Assembly: GCA_934293835.1 (NCBI GenBank)
Contig: CAKQZO010000086.1
Coordinates: 1-6,660 of the forward strand
Direction of reading: 5' to 3'
DNA: 6,660 nt
DNA from: an uncultured Lacticaseibacillus sp.
GTDB taxonomy: Bacteria; Bacillota; Bacilli; Lactobacillales; Lactobacillaceae
Within the stretch, counting starts at the first letter, position 1. Each line of letters begins with the position of its first letter. Below, piece after piece: positions 1-5,717 of this stretch. The position numbers and the translations under genes were made by a program. The notes below the pieces were generated by a model, which was not told the DNA's origin, searched no databases, and saw only the letters and a program-made list of their open reading frames with translations.

Positions 1-871
1 TCGTGAGGGCGGGCTGGTAGTAGGTACCAGACGTTGGCGAGTTGTCGAAACCGACGACGCTGAGGTCTTCACCTATGACTAGGCCCAGTTCGTTGGCGGC
101 CTTGTAGACCCCGTAGGCCATCATGTCGTTCAGGCAGAAGAAGAAGTCGTAGCGGCGCTTTTTCAACAGTTCCAACGCAATTTCATAGGCGCGGTCGAAG
201 GCGAAGTAGCCGTCGAAGGTATTGGCGCGCACGTCGATGTCGGGATGGTGAGCCCGCATGTAGGTGATGCAGGCGTTCAGGCGCTGCTCTGAGTTATACG
301 AGCCGTGATCGGCGTTGTAGAAGCCGGCCGTGTGGCGGAAGAAGCAAATCTTACGATGCGCGCTGTGTTCATAATATTGCATCAAGGCCGTGATCCCCGG
401 GGTGTTGGCTAAGACCACGTTATCGACGTTCGGCAAGTCGAGCTCGTCGGCCATCAAGACGATCGGCAGCTGGACGCGCTTGGCCAAGGCGTGGAGTTCG
501 TCGCGGGGGATGGCGTGATTCCAGAAAATCAGACCGTCGAACATCTGTGAATCGATCAAATAAGCATTGCTGTTGCCGATGACCACCAAGGCGTAGCCCT
601 TGGGAAGCAGCGCCTTGCGCATGTCGTCGATCAGCGTCCCATTGAAGGCACTGTTGAAGTTGTTGATGAGCATGCAGACGATCTTGGAATGTTGTGTACG
701 CAGGCCGCGCGCGGCAACATTGGGATGGTAGTGGAGGTCGTCGGCGATGGCCTTGATTCGCTGGCGTGTCTGTTCGCTGAGGGTACCGCCCCCATTCAAG
801 GCGTAAGACACGGTGGCGACCGAAACCCCGGCGCGCTTGGCGATATCGACTAGCCCGATTTTTTTATTCAT
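1..871 (-). CDS. LacI-family transcriptional regulator, partial (C-terminus beyond the left edge)
   Basis: This is a sugar-responsive DNA-binding repressor that probably controls the divergent lyase operon. I read it from an ATG at 871-869; 290 codons lie in the window with no stop. LacI-family proteins are usually about 330-345 residues, so roughly 40-55 are missing. The N-terminus has the family helix-turn-helix (VDIAKRAGVSVATVSYALNG, residues 8-27), then the hinge region HPNVAARGLRT (49-59), where Leu57 would insert at a central CG step. The rest is a periplasmic-binding-protein-like sensor domain with family signatures FDGLIFWN, CLNDMMAYGVYKAA and, near the edge, VVGFDNSPTSGTYYQP. The start is supported by GAGGTGG on the minus strand (880-886), about 9 bases before the ATG. 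The inducer is unknown, presumably a product of the neighbouring enzymes. Family assignment is firm; the regulatory target is inferred from position and from the operators at 993-1006 and 1065-1078. Confidence 0.95.
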   Translation of the reverse strand, partial: MNKKIGLVDIAKRAGVSVATVSYALNGGGTLSEQTRQRIKAIADDLHYHPNVAARGLRTQHSKIVCMLINNFNSAFNGTLIDDMRKALLPKGYALVVIGNSNAYLIDSQMFDGLIFWNHAIPRDELHALAKRVQLPIVLMADELDLPNVDNVVLANTPGITALMQYYEHSAHRKICFFRHTAGFYNADHGSYNSEQRLNACITYMRAHHPDIDVRANTFDGYFAFDRAYEIALELLKKRRYDFFFCLNDMMAYGVYKAANELGLVIGEDLSVVGFDNSPTSGTYYQPALT

Positions 872-891
872 AGCGACCCCCACCTCGTGAT

Positions 892-905
892 ATCAAACAT
901 ATAGA
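892..905. promoter_or_regulatory. Degenerate LacI-type operator half-site at the regulator's start point
   Basis: ATCAAAC at 892-898 is identical to the consensus half-site found in both operators of the divergent operon. The second half here (ATATAGA) is not a good match. It lies at the predicted transcription start of the regulator, so weak autoregulation is plausible. This is an inference from one 7-base match. Confidence 0.35.
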
Positions 906-906
906 C

Positions 907-915
907 ATTATAGCA
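907..915 (-). promoter_or_regulatory. Extended -10 promoter of the LacI-family regulator
   Basis: On the minus strand the sequence reads TGCTATAAT: a perfect TATAAT at 912-907 preceded by the TGn extension at 915-913. No good -35 lies at the expected distance (hexamers there read like ACTCTC), which is typical of extended -10 promoters. Transcription should start near 900, giving a leader of about 30 bases before the ATG at 871. Confidence 0.72.
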
Positions 916-950
916 TAAGCCCGGCCAATGAGAGTTGTAATATTGGGATG

Positions 951-965
951 TTGACAGCGCTTTTA
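951..965 (+). promoter_or_regulatory. cre-like site (CcpA carbon catabolite repression) over the -35
   Basis: TTGACAGCGCTTTTA matches the Gram-positive cre pattern TGNNANCGNTNNCA at seven of its eight fixed positions when read from 952; the only miss is T for C at 964. It covers the -35 hexamer, a position from which CcpA would block RNA polymerase. Because the TTGACA is itself the -35, part of the match could be coincidence. Confidence 0.5.
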
Positions 966-979
966 TAACGTTGTATAGT
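951..979 (+). promoter_or_regulatory. Main promoter of the GH88-lyase-permease operon
   Basis: A consensus -35, TTGACA (951-956), is followed by a 17-base spacer and TATAGT (974-979), five of six bases of the -10 consensus. Transcription should begin near 986, giving a leader of about 115 bases. With the next terminator at 5583-5623, the predicted transcript covers the hydrolase, lyase and permease genes. The near-perfect match means the promoter would be strong unless repressed, which fits the operators downstream of it. Confidence 0.85.
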
Positions 980-992
980 GTGTTTGCTAAAA

Positions 993-1006
993 AATAAACG
1001 TTTGAT
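993..1006. promoter_or_regulatory. LacI-type operator O1
   Basis: AATAAACGTTTGAT has the symmetric core AAACGTTT (996-1003) with a central CG step, the standard shape of a LacI/GalR-family operator. It sits just downstream of the predicted start near 986, centred at about +14, where a bound repressor would block initiation or early elongation. It carries the consensus half-site ATCAAAC on its right side, read on the minus strand. Confidence 0.75.
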
Positions 1007-1027
1007 ATTTTAAATTTGGTAATATTT

Positions 1028-1046
1028 TCGAGGAAGACAGCCTCGA
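1028..1046 (+). promoter_or_regulatory. Small stem-loop in the operon leader
   Basis: TCGAGG (1028-1033) pairs with CCTCGA (1041-1046) around a 7-base loop, aagacag. With a three-base bulge, four A/T pairs (1021-1024 with 1047-1050) could extend the stem. No U-run follows, so it is not an intrinsic terminator. It lies between the two operators. It could stabilise the leader RNA or have no function. Confidence 0.4.
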
Positions 1047-1064
1047 TATTTATTTAATTAAAAA

Positions 1065-1078
1065 ATCAAACGTTTAAT
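1065..1078. promoter_or_regulatory. LacI-type operator O2
   Basis: ATCAAACGTTTAAT contains the same AAACGTTT core (1068-1075). Its reverse complement matches O1 at 13 of 14 bases. Its centre is 72 bp from that of O1, about seven helical turns, so one repressor tetramer could hold both by looping, or two dimers could act separately. It lies about 20 bases before the hydrolase start codon. Confidence 0.75.
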
Positions 1079-1099
1079 ATTATTGTTGAGGTGATCCTT

Positions 1100-2275
1100 A
1101 TGAGTGACTTTTCAGCGCAGGCACGACTGCAGGCAATCGACGCCAAATACCAAGAGGTGGTGACCCGGACAGGCACCAAGATTCCTTACACTACGGAAGG
1201 CGGGCGGTTCGACGACCACAGCCGTATCGGTGGGGAGGTGGAGGCGAGCGAGCATGTCAGCTGGTGGACGAACGGATTTTATCCAGGGATTCTGTGGTTG
1301 CTTTACGCCCAACACCAGCGACCGCAATATGCCCAGGCCGCCGCGGCGATCGAAGACGAGCTGGCGCTGAATCTGGCGACGATGCGTGGGTTGAATCATG
1401 ATGTTGGCTTCATGTATCTGCTGAGCAGTGGCTACCATGCCGCGCTGACAGGGTCGCCGACGGCTAAGCAGCGTGCGTTACACGCGGCGACGCTGCTCGC
1501 TGGGCGCTTCAATCTCAACGGCCGCTTCATCCGAGCCTGGGATCCACGCGATGCCGATGAGGCGCGTACGGGCTGGTCGATCATCGACACGATGATGAAC
1601 CTCGAGTTGCTGTACTGGGCGAGCGTGCAGACTGACGATCCGCGCTTTGCGGCGATCGCCGACGCGCATGCGCATACGGTGATGCAACACGCGGTGCGAG
1701 CAGATGGTTCGGTCAAACATATCATCGTCTTCGATCCGCGCACCGGTGCGTATCAGCATTCGCTTGGCGGACAGGGCTTCGGTCACGGGTCGGCTTGGAC
1801 GCGCGGGCAAGGTTGGGGCGTGTATGGGTTCACCAAGGCGTATCAGTACACGCATCAAGCCGAATATCTCACAACGGCGATTAAGATCGCGGATTACTGC
1901 CTCGCCCAATACCAGCCGGGGCAGCCGTTGCCGATTGATTTTCGCCAACCCGCCAGTGTTTCTGCCATCGACAATTCGGCGACGGCGATCCTCGCTAGCG
2001 GACTGCTGAGCCTCAGCGCGGCCTTGGCGACGCAGCCCGCCCAAGCTGAGCACTACCGGCGCGCGGCCGGCGATCTGGTCGCCACAATCGATGCGCACTA
2101 TGCCACATATGACGCCAGGCGCGACAATATCGTTGATGGCGCGGCGGTCAGTTATCACGAGGAACCGCAACCGCAGGCGCTGATCTATGCAGATTTCTAC
2201 TATATTGAAGCTTTGATGAAGCTAGCCGGGCAGGCGCTGCCCCTCGCTAGCTTGATCGAGAAAGGGGAACAGTGA
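1100..2275 (+). CDS. GH88 unsaturated glucuronyl (uronyl) hydrolase
   Basis: This cytoplasmic enzyme removes the 4,5-unsaturated uronic acid from the non-reducing end of oligosaccharides made by polysaccharide lyases, by hydration of the double bond. It has 391 residues, close to the 377 of the Bacillus sp. GL1 enzyme, with an alpha/alpha-barrel pattern and no signal peptide. Visible signatures are SWWTNGFYPG (54-63), NHDVGF with Asp101 (99-104), IIDTMMNLELLYW with Asp163 (161-173), SAWTRGQGWGVYGF (231-244), DNSATAI (291-297) and YADFYYIEAL (363-372). Asp101 and Asp163 correspond to catalytic Asp88 and Asp149 of the Bacillus enzyme, with nearly the same spacing. I chose the ATG at 1100 because GAGGTGAT (1088-1095) is a near-perfect ribosome binding site for it; an in-frame GTG at 1091 lies inside that site. 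It is the first gene of the operon, and its stop overlaps the lyase start. GH105 is a related alternative, but the motifs favour GH88. Confidence 0.93.
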   Translation: MSDFSAQARLQAIDAKYQEVVTRTGTKIPYTTEGGRFDDHSRIGGEVEASEHVSWWTNGFYPGILWLLYAQHQRPQYAQAAAAIEDELALNLATMRGLNHDVGFMYLLSSGYHAALTGSPTAKQRALHAATLLAGRFNLNGRFIRAWDPRDADEARTGWSIIDTMMNLELLYWASVQTDDPRFAAIADAHAHTVMQHAVRADGSVKHIIVFDPRTGAYQHSLGGQGFGHGSAWTRGQGWGVYGFTKAYQYTHQAEYLTTAIKIADYCLAQYQPGQPLPIDFRQPASVSAIDNSATAILASGLLSLSAALATQPAQAEHYRRAAGDLVATIDAHYATYDARRDNIVDGAAVSYHEEPQPQALIYADFYYIEALMKLAGQALPLASLIEKGEQ

Positions 2276-4278
2276 TGACAACAGTCAAGAAAGCCGACTT
2301 TTTCCAACCGGCGTTCGCCCCAGTGGCGAATCTGAAGCAGGTCATGCCGCGGGTGCTCGTCCACGACGATATCGTGCGGCAGGTCATCGAGACAGCCGAT
2401 GATGCCTTGCAGAAGAAGTTCGTTTTCAACATGGAGTGGGACCTCGAACGTACCGATATCCCGGTGATTTTCAAGGATCGTATCGACTGGACCTACAAGC
2501 CAGCCGACGACGATGAGTTCATCTGGGCGTTCAACCGCCATCAGTTTCTGGTTTGTCTGGCCCAGGCCTATCTGATCACAGGCGATGAGAAGTATGTGCA
2601 AGGCTACATCGATCTGATCAGCGATTTCATCGACCAACAGCCGATTAGTCCCGACAACCGCATGACGACCTGGCGCATCTTGGAGATCGGCTTCCGCACG
2701 GAGAAGTGGCTCAAGTCGTTGTACATGATTCAAGCGAGTCCGTTGCTCACCGATGCGGTGTTGAACAAGATCGTTGCGTCGATGCGTGTCCACGAAGAGA
2801 CGTTGCTGGCAGAAAACAAGCCGTATAACTATTCGACCAACTGGGGTGTGTTCGAGAACTTCGGACTGTTCCTTTATGGCTGCCTGCTCCCCAAAGACGA
2901 TCTGACTGAGAAGGCCTTACACGACTCGCTGGTTTATCTGAATCGCGCCTTGCATGTGCAAGTCCAAAATGATGGCGTGCAGGTGGAACAATCGGCGCTG
3001 TATCACAACGAAGTGCTGCGCGTGATGCTAGAAGTCATCTTGTTTGCCCGCCGGGTGAACTTGCCGCTGCCGGCCGGCTTCAGCGCGCAGGTGAAGAAGC
3101 TGGCGCAGACTTCCCGCTATCTGGCCAAGCCCGATGGCACTCAGTTGCTGTATGGCGATTCTGATGTCCAGCATCTGAACACGCCTTGGCAGCTGGCCGC
3201 GGTGGTGTTCGCCGATGGGACCTTCAAGCAGGTGCCAGATGAGGCGCTGACGTTCGAGAATTCTTGGTTGTTCACCACCCATGACCAAGCCGTCTTCGCC
3301 GGCCTAACGAAGCGTGCGCCTGCGGTGTCCTCGGTTGCGTTGACCGCTTCGGGGCATTACGTGTTGCGGTCGAGTTGGAATCGAGACGCCGATATGTTGC
3401 ACATGGCCTGCGGGCAGATTGGTAGCGGTCATGGCCACAGCGACTTGTTGCATCTGGATTGGATCGTCGGTGGACACGATGTGTTGGTCGATGCCGGGCG
3501 TTATACCTATGTCGACAAGCCGGAGCGGTATGCGTTCAAAATGATGCCGGCACACAACACTATCATGGTCGACGGCTTCGATCCGCATCATTACGCGCAG
3601 TCTTGGGACCTAAGCACGCAAGTCGACGAGCTTAAGGGCCCGCTTGAAACCGGTGCGGGCTACGAATTTTTCGAGGCCGGCCACGATGGCTTCATGAAGT
3701 TGGCCTCGCCGGTGTGGGTAACCCGCAAGGTTTTGCATCTGCAACCGGCGGTGTATCTGGTGATCGACCAGGTCAAGGCGCAAGGCCAACACCACTATGA
3801 ACAGGCGTTTCACTATGACTCGGCCGGTAAGGTCGCGCTACACGATCACATCGCCGAATTCACCGTCGCCGGAATCGCGGCGACGAGCGTCTTTGATCAG
3901 CGGTTGACCCCAACACTTGCTCCAAGCGCCCAATCGTATCACTACAACAGTCAGACCCCTAATCATAAAGTCGTGTGTGCCGGTGACCTACAAGGCAATC
4001 AGACCTTCTACACCGTGCTGGTCGCCGGGCAAGCGGCTACCGTCTCGGTCACCAAGGTGCCGGTGCAAGATGTGAAGCTGGGGCGGACGGTACCAGAAGC
4101 TGAGGTCGATGGCCTTGAGATCACCGCCGGCACGCAACACTTCTTGGTCATCAATGGGCATGGCAACATCACCCATGGCACCAACTTGTACCGGGTAGGG
4201 GAACACTATACAGAAGCGCAGCTGACGTTCTTTGATTTGAACAAGCCTGATGATACGGGCACGATGGTCAGCTGGTAG
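2275..4278 (+). CDS. Heparinase II/III-family polysaccharide/oligosaccharide lyase (PL12-like)
   Basis: This enzyme cleaves uronic-acid-containing glycans by beta-elimination, leaving the unsaturated uronyl end that the preceding GH88 enzyme removes. It has 667 residues from the ATG at 2275. The N-terminal half (to about 330) is an alpha-helical toroid with family motifs FNRHQFLVCLAQAYLITGDE (86-105), TWRILEIGFRTEKWL (132-146), NWGVFENFGLF (189-199) and EQSALYHNEVL (239-249). The C-terminal half is a beta-sandwich carrying GHGHSDLLHLD (385-395), DAGRYTY (406-412) and AHNTIMVDG (426-434). Asn189, Tyr243 and His386/His388 fit the Asn/Tyr/His catalytic set of heparinase III-type lyases; the 54-residue Asn-Tyr spacing equals that recalled for the Pedobacter enzyme (240 and 294). 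No signal peptide is visible, so it should act inside the cell on imported oligosaccharides. The ATG overlaps the upstream stop by one base and is preceded by AAGGGG (2262-2267). Heparin/heparan, hyaluronan and alginate-like substrates cannot be told apart by eye; PL15, PL17 or PL21 are other possibilities. Confidence 0.9.
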   Translation: MTTVKKADFFQPAFAPVANLKQVMPRVLVHDDIVRQVIETADDALQKKFVFNMEWDLERTDIPVIFKDRIDWTYKPADDDEFIWAFNRHQFLVCLAQAYLITGDEKYVQGYIDLISDFIDQQPISPDNRMTTWRILEIGFRTEKWLKSLYMIQASPLLTDAVLNKIVASMRVHEETLLAENKPYNYSTNWGVFENFGLFLYGCLLPKDDLTEKALHDSLVYLNRALHVQVQNDGVQVEQSALYHNEVLRVMLEVILFARRVNLPLPAGFSAQVKKLAQTSRYLAKPDGTQLLYGDSDVQHLNTPWQLAAVVFADGTFKQVPDEALTFENSWLFTTHDQAVFAGLTKRAPAVSSVALTASGHYVLRSSWNRDADMLHMACGQIGSGHGHSDLLHLDWIVGGHDVLVDAGRYTYVDKPERYAFKMMPAHNTIMVDGFDPHHYAQSWDLSTQVDELKGPLETGAGYEFFEAGHDGFMKLASPVWVTRKVLHLQPAVYLVIDQVKAQGQHHYEQAFHYDSAGKVALHDHIAEFTVAGIAATSVFDQRLTPTLAPSAQSYHYNSQTPNHKVVCAGDLQGNQTFYTVLVAGQAATVSVTKVPVQDVKLGRTVPEAEVDGLEITAGTQHFLVINGHGNITHGTNLYRVGEHYTEAQLTFFDLNKPDDTGTMVSW

Positions 4279-4283
4279 GATTC

Positions 4284-4290
4284 AGGAGGT
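4284..4290 (+). promoter_or_regulatory. Strong ribosome binding site of the permease gene
   Basis: AGGAGGT is a full match to the Shine-Dalgarno consensus, about 7 bases before the ATG at 4297. It lies in an 18-base gap after the lyase stop, with no room for a separate promoter, so the permease is read from the operon transcript. Confidence 0.85.
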
Positions 4291-4296
4291 GCTATT

Positions 4297-5562
4297 ATGA
4301 ATAAGCAAAAACATGTCGGTGCGGTTAACGCCAAGGTTCAAGACGCTGATCAACCGAAGTTACCGTTCGCGTTCTCGATTGCGATGTTCTTGGCCCCACT
4401 GTGCTGGTACGGCCCAGCGGCATCTGCGCGCGGGACGCTGTTACCGCAATTATTTAGTCAAATCGATCCTTCTCGCAAGATCTGGGCGGTAGGGATTCTA
4501 GGGGCGGTCGCCACCATCACCGGGGCAATCACGAATTTCTTGTTCGGCGCGATGTCTGACGTCAACCGGTCGCGGTTTGGCCAGCGCAAGCCGTACATCG
4601 TCGTCGGAACGCTGATCATGGCGTTGTCTTTGGTCATCGTCGCCAATTTGCGGTCGGTGATTGCGATCATCTTCGTCTGGGTGTTGGTTTCCGGAGGGGA
4701 GAACATCGTTGCTGCGGCGATCTACCCGCAGATCTCTGATCGGGTTGCACCGCGGTGGCGGGGCACGCTATCGACGTTCTATGGAGTTGGCATGACCGCG
4801 GCCCAGCAAGGTTTCGCCATCTTGGCCGCGCAGTTCTTGGGTAACGTCAAATATGGCCTGTACACCTTGGCCGCGATCTCAGTCGTCTTGTGCCTCGTGC
4901 ATGTGTTGCTGGCCGATGAGCAATCGAATCTCGATCAGCCGAAGATCAAGTTCGACAAAGAAGCGATCCTCAAATACTTCACATTCCCAACCAAAGGGGC
5001 GCGCGATTTTTACTTAGCCTTAACAGGGAAGTTCTTCATGATCGTCGGCTACATGATTGTCTTCACCTATCTGCTGTACATTTTCACGGATTATATCCAT
5101 CTGTCCAGCGGCCGCGCCGGCGAATCGATCTCCATCTATTCGACCATCAGCCTGGTCGTCGGGGTCTTCTTCGCCGCCGTGGCGGGACCGATTGCCGATA
5201 AAATGAAGCGCGTCAAGCTGCCGATCATCATCGCCACGGTGATCTTGGCGATTGCACCGCTGTTCCCGATGTTGGTCGTGAAGCCTTGGGCAATGTTCGC
5301 CTACGCCGGGTTGGCCGCAGTCGGCAACGGGGTCTACAACTCCGTCGATGGTGCCTTGAACCTCGACGTGTTACCGTCTTCTGACACTGCCGGTAAAGAC
5401 CTGGGGTTGATCAACCTCGCCAACACCTTCTCCCAGATGTTGGCGGCCATCATTGCGTCGATTATTGTCAGCGCTTTCGGCTTTGGGGCCATCTTCTATT
5501 TTGCCATCGGCATGGAGATTGTCGCCATCGTGCTGATGGGTTCGATCAAGTCGGTACGGTAG
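4297..5562 (+). CDS. MFS sugar permease (GPH/SLC45-like), likely uronyl-oligosaccharide importer
   Basis: This is a 421-residue integral membrane transporter of the major facilitator superfamily, most likely a cation symporter bringing the operon's glycan into the cell. About 12 hydrophobic segments can be seen, roughly at 24-44, 62-86, 98-117, 119-140, 160-182, 187-206, then after a charged central loop (207-235) at 240-262, 280-300, 308-326, 330-350, 370-393 and 395-415. The loop after helix 2 has the MFS motif A form GAMSDVNRSRFGQRKPYIVVG-like (84-104: Asp88, Arg91, Arg93, Gly95, Arg97), resembling the GxxSDxxxSRxGxRxP signature of glycoside symporters. The second half has a repeat of it, AGPIADKMKRVKLP (296-309). 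A conserved-looking segment DVLPSSDTAGKDLGLINLA (357-375) precedes helix 11. It is the last operon gene, with a terminator 20 bases after its stop. Substrate is inferred only from the neighbours; export is less likely given the catabolic context. Confidence 0.88.
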   Translation: MNKQKHVGAVNAKVQDADQPKLPFAFSIAMFLAPLCWYGPAASARGTLLPQLFSQIDPSRKIWAVGILGAVATITGAITNFLFGAMSDVNRSRFGQRKPYIVVGTLIMALSLVIVANLRSVIAIIFVWVLVSGGENIVAAAIYPQISDRVAPRWRGTLSTFYGVGMTAAQQGFAILAAQFLGNVKYGLYTLAAISVVLCLVHVLLADEQSNLDQPKIKFDKEAILKYFTFPTKGARDFYLALTGKFFMIVGYMIVFTYLLYIFTDYIHLSSGRAGESISIYSTISLVVGVFFAAVAGPIADKMKRVKLPIIIATVILAIAPLFPMLVVKPWAMFAYAGLAAVGNGVYNSVDGALNLDVLPSSDTAGKDLGLINLANTFSQMLAAIIASIIVSAFGFGAIFYFAIGMEIVAIVLMGSIKSVR

Positions 5563-5582
5563 CCAAGAGGTTGTGAATAGGG

Positions 5583-5623
5583 AGCCGCTGTTGCTACAGA
5601 AGTGTGGTGACAGCGGCTTTTTT
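5583..5623 (+). terminator. Intrinsic terminator of the operon
   Basis: AGCCGCTGT (5583-5591) pairs perfectly with ACAGCGGCT (5610-5618), forming a 9-bp GC-rich stem followed directly by six T residues (5618-5623). Inside the 18-base loop a further short helix is possible (CTAC 5594-5597 with GTGG 5604-5607). It begins 20 bases after the permease stop and ends the operon, separating it from the downstream ATPase gene. Confidence 0.93.
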
Positions 5624-5648
5624 GCATGGTAATCTGTTGCAATTGCGA

Positions 5649-5677
5649 TTGTTTAATCACATTCATCGTGTTAAACT
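5649..5677 (+). promoter_or_regulatory. Extended -10 promoter of the AAA ATPase gene
   Basis: TGTTAAACT (5669-5677) is an extended -10 element: TGn followed by TAAACT, four of six consensus bases. TTGTTT (5649-5654) lies 17 bases upstream as a weak -35. Transcription would start near 5684, giving a leader of about 34 bases. This supports expression of the ATPase apart from the sugar operon. Confidence 0.55.
5651..5676. repeat. Imperfect inverted repeat within the ATPase promoter
   Basis: GTTTAATCAC (5651-5660) and GTGTTAAAC (5668-5676) are inverted copies, with nine pairs and one bulged T (5657), separated by attcatc. The repeat spans from the -35 to the -10 of the predicted promoter, the usual place for a repressor site. 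No regulator gene for it is visible in the window. Confidence 0.45.
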
Positions 5678-5717
5678 GCAAATATGGAACAAAAAGTTCT
5701 TAAAACGGAGGTTAATC

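Noticed and set aside
780..795. Gly-rich stretch (Gly27-Gly29) after the regulator's recognition helix, suspected as an insertion
   Set aside because: The distance from LNG to the following SEQTR segment equals that in ordinary LacI-family proteins, so nothing is inserted.
1091..1099. Upstream GTG start for the hydrolase at 1091
   Set aside because: The GTG is part of the ribosome binding site GAGGTGAT (1088-1095), which is correctly spaced for the ATG at 1100.
1478..2170. A 230-codon open frame on the minus strand inside the hydrolase gene
   Set aside because: It is fully antisense to a gene with clear GH88 motifs, its Arg-rich translation resembles no family, and such frames are expected in high-GC DNA.
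2272..2274. GTG at 2272 as the start of the lyase
   Set aside because: It adds only one residue; the adjacent ATG at 2275 is the preferred codon and is well spaced from AAGGGG.
2200..2793. A 197-codon open frame on the minus strand across the hydrolase-lyase junction
   Set aside because: It runs antisense to the well-supported lyase N-terminus, and its translation shows no recognisable motif.
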